A stretch of 64,000 nt of DNA from Nectonema munidae. Taxonomy: Eukaryota > Nematomorpha > Nectonematoida > Nectonematidae. The stretch lies in NCBI GenBank assembly GCA_030549495.1, contig JAUIRK010000859.1:97001-161000 (forward strand). Direction: 5' to 3'. Of this stretch, positions 12,511 to 22,666 are shown piece by piece (position 1 is the stretch's first letter; every line of letters begins with the position of its first letter). The translations under genes were made by a program, and so were the position numbers. The notes below the pieces were generated by a model. That model was not told the DNA's origin, ran no database searches, and saw nothing but the letters and a program-made list of their open reading frames with translations.

Positions 12511-12650
12511 CAAGGTAAAGGTACCGCGGGTGTGTTTTCATTGACAAGGCAATACAAGAAATTGGTATCGATGAGGAATCGAATCCAGAGACTTTCGTGC
12601 TGAGTCAATCTTCTCAACCAACCTTGAGCCATAGCCGCATTTAGGGGTTC
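12511..12650 (-). repeat. tRNA-derived SINE, family 1 (diverged)
   Basis: Minus-strand copy: AAGGTAAAGGTACCGCGGGTGT, GTTTTCATTGACAAGGCA, the B-box-like GAATCGAATCC and CTCAACCAACCTTGAG. Confidence 0.6.
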
Positions 12651-14984
12651 ATCATATTTTTATAAAACATTTTATCAAAATAATGATATAAAAAAAGGAG
12701 GATGTTATTATTAATATAATTCTTAAAAAAAAAAAATTAGTTTTTTTTTTTTAATAAAAAATTTTTTTTTTTTTAAAAAAATAATAATTAACAGTGGCGG
12801 ATCCAGAAAATTTCTATGGGGAGTGGATAATTAAAATTATGGTTAATATTTTTAGAGGTTCACGCATTTACTATATTGTTTTTGGTTCAAAAATTTATCC
12901 TAAATGAACCCAAAGTTTTAACAACGCTCTCCGTTTGAGGAACATGAGGCCAGGTGTAGACAACAATAGTTACCGATTAGACGTAGGCATGGCTAACAAT
13001 TCAATATTGATAAAGAGGACCGGAGATGGACTTTTCCATGATTACTGGGCTCACAATATTTTTACTTTTATCGAGAATCTGAGAGCCGAATTTGAAGAAT
13101 GATGACAAAAAATAAAACTTTTCAAAAAATGCAATATTTTTAATGCGCAAATTGCAAAAGACAAACGAGTAAAGTATAATTGTAGGCCTTAATACGTTAT
13201 TTGCGGTAAGGCTTGATATTGTTCGTCTGATCAAACGTGTACTGCAGATAGTAGGTTAGTTTAGGGTCAAAAAGTGTGGATGCCTGGATACGACGTGGGT
13301 ATCTAGAGAGAAACTGTTTACATATCTCCTTGTTCTTTGGTTGTATACCCATGCCATTCATGGCGATTACTGCAAGATCCGACAGTCGTTCTGTGTTCAT
13401 AGTCGTCCTCAGCCACGTGTGTATCCTCTTAAAACAGGAAAATGACCGTTCTGCCTCAGTGCTACCGATTAGAAGGACGGCTAGTATTTTGAGAAGTTCT
13501 CTCACATTTGGAAAGAACATTTCATCAGCATGGTTGGCCAGGAGAGATGTCACAGATATGTCGCCTAAGGTTTAACCAGAGGACCATCTTGCTATCAAGA
13601 GCAGCAGGTAATGGTAACACATGAAACCATTTGTCATGCAGATTTTCAATCAACTTTGGTAATGTTTCTTTGGTCTTCTGAAGAATCACCTCTGGAACGA
13701 GACAGCATAGTTCATAATGGGCACGTTTGTCATCACTGAAACGACATCTCAGTTGACTGCAGGTAGTATCAAGGAATCGAATAACTAAGGTTCACTTCCA
13801 GTAGTCGAAAACTGTATCTGATGGATGGTTATCTCTCATCTTTTGTTTACTAAAGATCCTTGGTCTCTGTTCACGTGAGCCAACAAGACTACTTAGTTCT
13901 AGCACTTTACGATATACACGATCAAACCAGACGTCTACTTCTAATCGTATGTGTTGATATGTTGAATAATCTGTTCTATTTTCTGGAATCCTAAATACAC
14001 CTCATATGGGAACTTGTAATGAGTCACGACTGGAGCAGTGGTAACAACATCTCCTTGAATGAAAAGCTTACGATGTGTCGAAGTTCACAGCTATGAAGAC
14101 CATTAGTTTGTTCTAGTGGAGGAATCCCAGTTCCAATCATCGTTGTTTGGATAGAATCTCTCATCCTTGGTCGGCTGACAGATTTCATTCAGAGTAGCAA
14201 CTATGTATTCATTTAGTTGAAAATAGTTTCAAATGTCGTGTGCCGTTAGACCCCACGGGTTTTACACAGGTTCTTCAGCTTTGTTTTTCTCATATCTGGT
14301 GCCAGTGAATCAATAATGATCTTAAAAAGGTTGGTTGGGTGAATTGTTGAAGAAGTGAAATACAACATGTGTCCATCATATTGTGTATTGATGATATTTT
14401 GATGATGACAAATAACAAGATTTAAGGAATGGAGGAACATCCTTGGAATTGGGCTTCAGGGGCAACTTTAAAATTTCAACTTGAACCACTCTCTAGAACT
14501 CATCGAAGTGTAGTGTCATAAGCTCGCCACGGAGTGACTAAAGTCGATCCGATTTTTAGGGATTCTTTGATAGCTACAGCTATTTCCACCAGGTTGTCCT
14601 TCAAGATCAACTAAATCTAAAACACTTCCCGTTTTTGGTTGAAGATCATCAACAAAGTCAAGTATCCTGAGGACAAGATAAAATTTCATCCACTCGAGTA
14701 GTTTCATCGGTATTATAGAAAAGTGAGGAATTTTCTGATACATTCTCTGAAGTTGTCTCGGATGATATAAGAACATGATCACATCGTTCTGAAGTGTCTT
14801 ATCGTCTATCGAGTTGGAGGACAATAAGGTGGTATTCAGTTCTGGAACGTTTTTGCATCAACGTAGGAGTGAGAAATTTTAATTGAGATAGAGATTAAAA
14901 TTCAATGTATTGTGTAGGTATGTGTCATAACATTAAATGAAATATAACACCAACACAATATAATATAATATAACGACAATATAA

Positions 14985-15961
14985 GGCGCATAGGGTGCGA
15001 CGCTTTATCTCAGGGGGTACGAAGTACTACATTTAAATATAAGAAGTGTCTAAACTTTAGTTTTTAAGCAAATATAAATATATTAGAATGTAGTGAAAAA
15101 TTAAATGCTTTCAAAGAAAAGTTACATCTCTGTCGTCGAACAGTTGAAAAAGGTAATCTTTTGAATTTTCCATCACTCGAAGAAATGACCGATGAAGATG
15201 AGTCCCTAATTCCAATTGTTCGAGAAGAAATTGGTAACCATTTGGAAATATTATCCAAGTCATTTGGTGGATATTTTGAAGGGGGAAATCTAGAATCCTT
15301 TGAAAAATGGAGAATAAATCCATATTCTTTTTATTTGGATTATATGCCGAATGATGAAACGTTGAAAGATGATCTTATTGAATTGCGCACAAACAGTGTT
15401 TTTGAAATGCAGTTTGAAAGCTAAACTTTGGAACAATATTGGTGCTCGGCAATGAGATGTTTGCAAGACTTTGTAAAAAAGCACAAAGTATGCTTATTCC
15501 ATTTGTGACAACTTACTTGTGCGAGTACGGATTTAGTACCCTTTTGTCAATAAAGACTAAATCTAGAAATCGCTTGAGTGCACAAGCAGATATGAGAATT
15601 GCAATCAGTAGCAAAGTACCACGTTTTGAGAAACTCATATGCAAAAAACAGGAGCAAAATAGTCATTAAATTTGAGGTGGACTTTGTATAAAATTATTAC
15701 CTTTTTAAAAGAGAATAAAAAATTGAACTATTTTTTAAAATGGAAGTTGTTTGGATGCTATTGTTTCATTTTATTTCCATATATTTCATTTTTGTTAATA
15801 TAGTACCTCATAAAAAATGATTATGCAAATTTTTGTCATTTTTATATTTCAACTTTTCTTTTAAATAAATTTGTAAATTTTTATTACATAAACTGTAAGG
15901 GGTGCAAAAAAAATTAAAATTTTTTAGGGGTACGGAGTGTCAAAAAGGTTGGGAACCACTG
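14985..15961 (+). pseudogene. Charlie/ZBED5-like hAT remnant nested in the other hAT
   Basis: Two plus-strand pieces, 15161-15424 and 15439-15669. The second reads IPFVTTYLCEYGFSTLLSIK then NRLSAQADMRIAISSKVPRF and ends near KKQEQNSH, matching the C-terminus of hAT transposases of the ZBED5/SCAND3 type. The right end GGTTGGGAACCACTG at 15947-15961 is the classic Charlie-type terminus. The left end and most of the transposase are missing. Confidence 0.78.
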
Positions 15962-16335
15962 ATCTAGATAGATATCTTTTCAAGTATTTGACTATATGAT
16001 ATAGAAATTGCAATAAAAATAACTTCAGCACAGCTAAAGAGGGTGGGTGGCTAGCCACCCAATCCACCCCCTGTATCCGCCCTTGATTGGAAAGGGCCGT
16101 CAAATCATTTATTAATTGTGTTTTTTTCAAATACATATGAAGTTTTAGAGAAATAAAAAGAAATAAAGTTTATCAACTTATTTTTGCTCTAATAATATTA
16201 TAAAAAGTATCTATGGCCGCCAAGGCCAAAAATGACTTTTTTAGGTAGTAGAAATTGAGTGGCCATACGAGGGTCCACACTCATTGCTGCAGCACCATCA
16301 TAACCTTGCCCCCATCAAGCAAGTTGGATCTAGAC
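15962..16335. mobile_element. hAT- and piggyBac-like MITE ends
   Basis: CCCCCTGTATCCGCCCTTG at 16067-16085 is a typical hAT-MITE right end (inverse CAAGGGCGGATACAG). GTGGCCATACGAGGGT near 16260 is the inverse of the TTAACCCTCGCATGGCCAC stretch at 17710-17728, suggesting two ends of a piggyBac-like MITE family. Full elements and duplications were not resolved. Confidence 0.4.
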
Positions 16336-17062
16336 CTATACGTTCCAGCACACGCAAGTTCCACTCAATGAATCTGGATTCAGAAATTCTAAGGAGCGTT
16401 CTATGATTACATTATTCTTTATGTATAGCACAGTGACAGAAAGTTGAGTTTTGTGTGACAGATCAGTTGTCTCATCAGCAATGACAGAGATGTCAGAAAT
16501 GTTCCTCCGAATCACAGTCGCCATACATGATATAAGTTCATTCTGCGTAGTTTTTGATAGGTATGTAGCATTTGCAGCTGCTTTTGCGAGGTGATTAAAC
16601 AATTTTGTGTTGGCTAGGGAATACAGCTGAATCATTTAACGGAAACAAACCTCGTCTGTGACAATGTAATCTAAATAACATTGATCTAAATGCCTGTCAT
16701 TTTGATGTCCCCGCAACGGCAGTCCCATCCTACCAGACAGAAGAATCACTTCAGCGATGCTTCTCTTTTTGATAGAAGTGACTTCTCTTTTTTGGCAGGG
16801 CAGAACTCAACTGACTGTCCACTGCAAGTGCTGGTTGAGAGGTGCTGAGCCAGAATTCCCGGGCAGCAAGCTTTGTAGATGTATGATAGTTGACTTTTTT
16901 ATGATCATATACATATCCGTTCTGGCCAGTCAATCTACCAAAGCATCTACATGACACGGTCACTAGTTGTCTAGCTGATATTTTTGACGTGCCGACATTT
17001 TCTCGTGCAAAAAAACGCAGGGAGAAAAAAACCCATCCAAATGCTTTGAATATGTCAGCCAT

Positions 17063-19400
17063 GAATATGTTTCAAAACAAAATGGTGTTATTCGCTGAAA
17101 TAAATATAGTTTATCACCATCTGGCAATTTACTTGGTCCACTAGGGTAGAGTAAGCACGAGCATTGTCATTTTCTGCTAACACTGGCTGCCCTTAGTGTT
17201 TATTGAAATCGTAAAGCTTGCGCTTTGAGGCTTCATTGTAGGTAATGGAGCATTAGATGTTGAGCAATAAAAAATCAAATATTTTCTTCCGTTTAGATGA
17301 CGGATTGTCAATATTCATATTTTCTGAGGTTTGCCAAAAAATTTGTACTTTTAATGAGTTTCAATTAGAGGAAAGAAATTTTTGGCTAAACGAGCCAACA
17401 CCATTAATGAAAAGGAGAAGATTGAAAAATACCATAAAAAGGCTTTAAAAATTCTGTTTAAAGTAAGACAACAATTCAGCAAAATTGACAAAAATGCAAC
17501 TGGATTCTATTCTTTGAAAAAAAATAGAAGAAATATTAAAATGCACTTAGTAAAGTGGAAAGAATCGCAAAAAAAAATTTATTCCATAACTAATAAATCA
17601 AAAAAAAATATCATCATCATCATCATCATCAATCAATGATTTTTTTGATGTTGTTTCCAAGAAATCACTTGACGAATCATTCAGTCAAGGTCAAATACTA
17701 ATGAAATATTTAACCCTCGCATGGCCACAATTTTTTATTGCCTTGGATGGCCGCAATGGGCGGCTAGAGGCCATTTTAATAATTTCTATTTATTTAAAAT
17801 GTTAAGATTCAATACAATCAAAAAAGTTAATTTCTTCATTAAAATAATTAATGAGTTACTTTTGAGTGATGAAAAACGTGAGCATTTTCAGAAAAAAAAT
17901 GAATGGTCGCATAGGGCCTCAAGACGCCATTTTAAACTTCATTAAATGTCCAGTATTTTATTACAAAAATAATTATATTTATTTTCTTTGATATACAGTT
18001 TTTCTCTCTCTCTCTCTGAAGGTTATATAAATGGATAATACTTTAATATTACTCTTTTATGAAAAAGCTAACCCCATCTATTTTATGTTTTGTCCTAGAA
18101 AAAATCAAAAAATTTATTTTGTGTATTGTTCATTTGTGAAAGATTATTATTCACAAAAAATTGATAAAGGAAGAGTAAAACATATATTCATGTAAAATTT
18201 AACAAGAAACGATAAATTAGCGATCACTATGGTGTTCAACGTTTGACCCCACTTTCTGAAAATTATCTATATAATTATAAAGTTACACACATGTACTGCA
18301 GCCTAAGGCTTATGAAGGAGGACAGGGGAGACACTATCTACCAAAACCATAAAAATATAAATACGGTGAATTAACCCATCATGCCTATTCTGTATTTAAT
18401 TTTGAATATTATGTTGTTTTTTTTGATAAAGTTTATTACAATCAAATTTGTAATGATCTCTTTGAGTAGTATTAAATATGAAGTTTTACGTGGTATTATA
18501 TCAAATTATATTCAGTAATTTCCTTGTCGCTATTAAATCAATGTTAGAAAAGTCGAAATTAGCGGTTTTAGAGTTTTTCTTATCATCAAGAAGTTAATGT
18601 CATTTTGAAAAATATATTTTGAGAAATGCAAACTTTTCATTTTCCGAGATCATCAATATAGTCAAAATAACAAGAACTTTTTTTGAATTCATTGCATGCA
18701 GTTTTTGATCCACTTTGAGTTGCAGGAACGAACAACAGAAAAAATGTCAATTTCTCAAAAGATATTTTTCAAAATGAAATTAAGTTGATAATGACAAGGA
18801 CTATCATGGCAATCTTAACGATAAATTATGATAGTTTTACAAAATTGTGAAATTTCTTGCAGCACAAATTTTTAAGTTTGATCTTTATTGGGTGGATGGA
18901 GATGGAAGAGGTAAACTGAATTTCTCTACTTTTACAGGATGATGATTGCAAAGTGGATCTAACTCATTAAAGCAAGAATTAGAGCGAGGAGAGGAAAATA
19001 AGATACACTCTTCATGTGCGCGAACAAAACGGATGAAGTAATCTGATATCGTAGAAAATCAAAAAACAAAAAATTTAATTAGTCTTTGTAAAATGTTTAT
19101 TCAAGTTACTTGACTTGGCTGAGTAAAAAATAAGTTATAAATTTTAACGAAAAAATGGAATGGAATGAATACTACAAAGAATAAAAAAAGGGTGATTTGT
19201 GAAAAACTAAAGTGATTATTCTAATGCATCGTAATTTAAAAAAGGGCATTCTTGATTTGTTCAACACTTTATATGAGAATTTTCAAGATTGAAATAAAAC
19301 TTTATGTAGAGGGAGGAATGTTAAAGTCATTTGCATTCATGATTCCTTTTTTGTCACCTTAAAAAATATTAAAACATTATTACGATCATATAGACAGACA
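17063..19400. other. Intergenic DNA with microsatellites
   Basis: No gene recognised. It contains an (ATC)n run at about 17608-17636, a TTAACCCTCG start at 17710, a (CT)n run at about 18002-18017, and the second copy of the short dispersed peptide segment at 18876-18972. Confidence 0.45.
18876..18972 (+). repeat. Dispersed ~95-bp segment, copy 2
   Basis: Partner of 7318-7413 in opposite orientation. The plus strand reads FDLYWVDGDGRGKLNFSTFT, then Gly and stop. TTCTTGCAG just upstream (about 18864-18872) could act as a splice acceptor. Confidence 0.6.
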
Positions 19401-19595
19401 TGTTACAGAAACGTTGAAAAACTAGGAATTTCATGAAATGCCTAGAAATTCCATGTAATTACTGAAATGACACTCTATCTAGCTATATCATGAAATCACT
19501 AGGGATTACATAAAATCTCTAGTGATTTTTATGAATCTAATTTCATAATTTTAGAGAGTTGATGAAATCCCTGGTTTCACAGTTTTTGTGTTACA
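19401..19595. mobile_element. Short MITE rich in inner palindromes
   Basis: TGTTACAGAAACGTTGAAA at the left and TTTCACAGTTTTTGTGTTACA at the right are imperfect inverted repeats. The interior repeats ATTTCATGAAAT / CTAGTGATT-like units in both orientations. Target duplication unclear. Confidence 0.6.
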
Positions 19596-19724
19596 TGCAT
19601 ACAGACAAAGCTCCATAATCCAAAGAATTAAGTTCCCTAGGTATTTTTTCTGCCTGTTTTCCGAGTAAATGACTTTGTATATATAATTAAATCCAATGCA
19701 ATATTAAATACAGTGAGGGACAAT

Positions 19725-20019
19725 ACAGGGACCGAGAGAAAGGGCAGGGTGGGCAACGGGGCAGTTGCCTCCCCTCCCCCTCTAAACGAGCAATCTTATT
19801 CTGTTTTTCAAGCCCATATGCTGGTTAGTATTTATGTCATATGTGCATTTATTTGAGTTAGAAATTTATGTAGCTGAAATGGCTAATGTGGTTTCCAAAA
19901 GTTATCCTAGAAAAATTAATTTATATTAATTTAATAGAATTTTCATTTTGCCCCCCCCCCCCTTCCCCCTCCCCCCCCCCCCCTTCCATTGAACTTAGTT
20001 TTCTGCATCCGACCCTGAC
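19725..20019. mobile_element. hAT-like MITE with C-tracts
   Basis: CAGGGACCGAG at the left and GCATCCGACCCTG at the right resemble hAT-MITE inverted ends. Long C runs lie at 19953-19983. No matching flanking duplication was seen. Confidence 0.45.
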
Positions 20020-20691
20020 AGCCATTTTAGTTATATGAGCTGAAATCATTTAATTCAAAAATAAACTTAAATTAGAAGTTAAAAACACACAATTTTTTAA
20101 AATTTGCCTTTTATTCCTGTCTAATCTTCGAATGAACAAAAAATAATTTTACAATCATTGGCCATCCTGTCGCAATCAAGATTAATATTAATTTAAAAAC
20201 TTTTGAAAAAAATAAACGAAAAAAGAGAAGAATAAGTTAAAACAAAAGGTAAGACAATCCATTTTTTTTAATTTTATAATATTTACATTTTTAGCAAAAA
20301 ATCAACAAGGTCAGCAGCTTCCATTATTTTATTTTTATTGTAAAAATCAATCATACCTGGCCTTCATTTTTTGTTCACAGCAAACTGTACTAGAATCATG
20401 ACAAAGACAACTTTTTTCTTGACATTAATACTTCACTTTTTTAGTCATAACAAAAGTTAGTTTATATTATAAGTTATCAATTTTTGAAGGAAGTCATAAA
20501 ATGCCTTTAAATTCGATCTTACCAAGTACGAGTACCATTGAAGATCGATGAAACACTATACCCACCCATATCCTCGATGTATCGCCCTCAGCCGACTTGT
20601 CAATTTTCTCATTGATGCAGAAGTTCCCTACACTTACAGTAACATTAAAACCTTATGTGTATTCATCGCAATGCAATATTTTCACCCTCAT

Positions 20692-20829
20692 TTAACCCAT
20701 TAACGACCAATGTTCCTATTTTGGAACATAAGTAATTTCATCTTCGTCTGCTTTTTTCAATGATTTTGAATATAAATCGTCTGCGTTTTTTTAGATATCG
20801 TCTGCTTTGCTTGGTCTTAAATGGGTTAA
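20692..20829. mobile_element. TTAA-flanked MITE (GCAGACGA family), copy A
   Basis: TTAACCCATTAACGACCAA at the left and TTGGTCTTAAATGGGTTAA at the right, so TTAA borders as in piggyBac-type insertion. The interior carries three CGTCTGC motifs and a TTCCTATTTTGGAA palindrome. Confidence 0.8.
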
Positions 20830-20898
20830 ATTGCATTGCACTGACTAAGCCTTAACTTATCAATCATAGTATGCATATATCAAAGCTACAAGTTAAAC

Positions 20899-21188
20899 CA
20901 GCGTTTTTCAAACTTTTCAAACTAGGATGTTTGCATCGCGACCCATAATACTCAGGCGTGATAAGGCAAACTCTGATCACTACGTTCATTTATTCAGCAT
21001 CGACAATTTATATGTATATTTTTTTATGATTTGCAAATTGTTTTATTTATTTGTATGAACAAAATATTAATACTTTTACATTTTCTTTCACTTTGCTCTC
21101 CCTTGATTTCTCTTCTTTTTTGTCACGACCCATTTTATTTTTCACGTGACCCACTGAAGGGTCGGGACCCACAGTTTGAATAACGCTG
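20899..21188. mobile_element. Charlie-like hAT MITE with exact 8-bp target duplication
   Basis: Ends CAGCGTTTTTCAAACT and AGTTTGAATAACGCTG are inverted repeats, with GTCGGGACCC/GCGACCC just inside. AGTTAAAC flanks both sides (20891-20898, 21189-21196). Confidence 0.88.
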
Positions 21189-21196
21189 AGTTAAAC

Positions 21197-22447
21197 AACG
21201 CCTACAAGTCAATTAATGTTTTTATGTATAGTATATATAAAAACACATGTGTACATAAGAAATATATATATGTAAATACACGAGCGAACACAATTGAAGA
21301 TTCCAGCCGCCAGCAAAAGATAGATGCTCCACTGATTACGCTATCAAGAGTGAGCCAACTCCAGGTTTCCTGACCACACCATCAAGAGTAGAGCAGCGTA
21401 ACGGCTCGGGTTCACTCTACCAAGGGTGGGCCGAGTCAGGTTCTTATTGAAATAAGGGATTTGCTTGTGTAAATACCCTCACTTATTCCTTTGGCCTCAC
21501 TTCTTAAATACTTTTCTTAGTGATGCAGAAGTTACATACACCTAATAAGAGCCAACCACTTCATGTACTAGATACTGACAAAAGACCAATTATTTACTAA
21601 TAACGAAACTCTTAGCACATGTCGCCAGTATTGTGGGCCAAAGACCTCTATGGATCGATATTTTAAGAGCGTACCATTAAATTAGATCATTTTAATGGTT
21701 ATTGGAGCCAAAAATAAACGTCGCTGGAACAATGAAGGAAAACCGAGTAGGAATGCGAAATGAATTAAAAAATAAACGATCGAGAACAAATGTGACAATG
21801 TCAAAGTAAAACGTTATTATAATCTTGGCATGTCAGGAAAAAATTAAACACGGTGGAATAAAAAACTACCGACAGAAATGTCACGAACTGGTGCTTCATG
21901 GCAAAAGAAAAGGAGATCTTTTCTTTGATTTGAACCCATTTCAAGAACAGACTTTATCCAACGAATGAATTTTCCTTGGGATTAGACCCTACAAAGACAA
22001 GCGAACGAACGTGCAAAAAACCAATCAAACAACGTTGAATTCACATGAAACTTGGATAAAAACTCATCCTTCAGGAAGTATGAGATCAAAACCCTAAATT
22101 GAAGTGGCGTTATTGTGAAGAAAATGGCAAACATGCTCGGTGTTACAATGGAACTTTGATCTGGGTAAAAAGATAAGATGTCATTTGGGTATTGAGGAAA
22201 TGAAGGGAAGTAGGGATTTTCGCAAATCCAAGAGATGCAAGTTAAACCCTTAAAAAATTAGAAATTTTTGATAACGTGGAGTTAACGTACTCCACCCTCC
22301 CGTGACAAAAATGAAAACAAAAATGTTTTAAATATGTAATATAGAAATATAAACAAAGAATTATATTATTAAACAAAAATAGTTTCCGAACGGTCCTATA
22401 AAACGAGCCCTGTCTTTCAAATGACAGGTCGGAGATCATATTGAAGT
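21197..22447. other. Intergenic DNA downstream of PHGDH
   Basis: No gene recognised. 21310-21440 is less AT-rich and repeats ATCAAGAGT-like strings. The expected last PHGDH exon was looked for here and not seen. Confidence 0.4.
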
Positions 22448-22585
22448 TTAACCCATTAAGTACCATAGAAATCAGACGATATTTAAAAAAACGCAGACGA
22501 TTTATATTCAAAGTCATTGAAAAAAGCAGACGAAGATGAAATTACTTATGTTCCCAAATGGGAACATTGGGACTTAATGGGTTAA
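22448..22585. mobile_element. TTAA-flanked MITE (GCAGACGA family), copy B
   Basis: TTAACCCATTAAGTACCA ... GGGACTTAATGGGTTAA, with GCAGACGA-type motifs at about 30-bp spacing and a TTCCCAAATGGGAA palindrome. It lies just downstream of the last PHGDH exon seen. Confidence 0.8.
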
Positions 22586-22666
22586 AAACGTTTAGAACAT
22601 TAAATATATAGATCTACAGTCTACACATTACTTTAATTAAAGAAAAAGTAAAAAAAAATGAAGTAC

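Larger units (their letters stand above)
12792..17062 (-). pseudogene. hAT transposase remnant (ZMYM1/DUF4371-type), interrupted
   Basis: The C-terminal dimerisation domain lies at 13553-13197: LLKILAVLLIGSTEAERSFS, then IHTWLRTTMNTERLSDLAVI. Middle pieces lie at 14824-14246. N-terminal pieces lie at 16635-16336 (ISDISVIADETTDLSHKTQL, bearing the first catalytic Asp region) and 17062-16751 (TSTKLAAREFWLSTSQPALA). The C-terminal-side end CAGTGGCGGATCC is at 12792. A second hAT and MITE material (about 14985-16085) are inserted in the middle, and stops break all pieces. The terminus on the N-terminal side was not found. Confidence 0.8.

Noticed and set aside
17382-17639. 85-codon Lys-rich plus-strand frame
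   Set aside because: Low-complexity sequence ending in an (ATC)n microsatellite; no domain or splice context.
20520-20640. Minus-strand stretch considered as the missing PHGDH last exon
   Set aside because: The translation does not resemble the PHGDH C-terminus and no acceptor fits.
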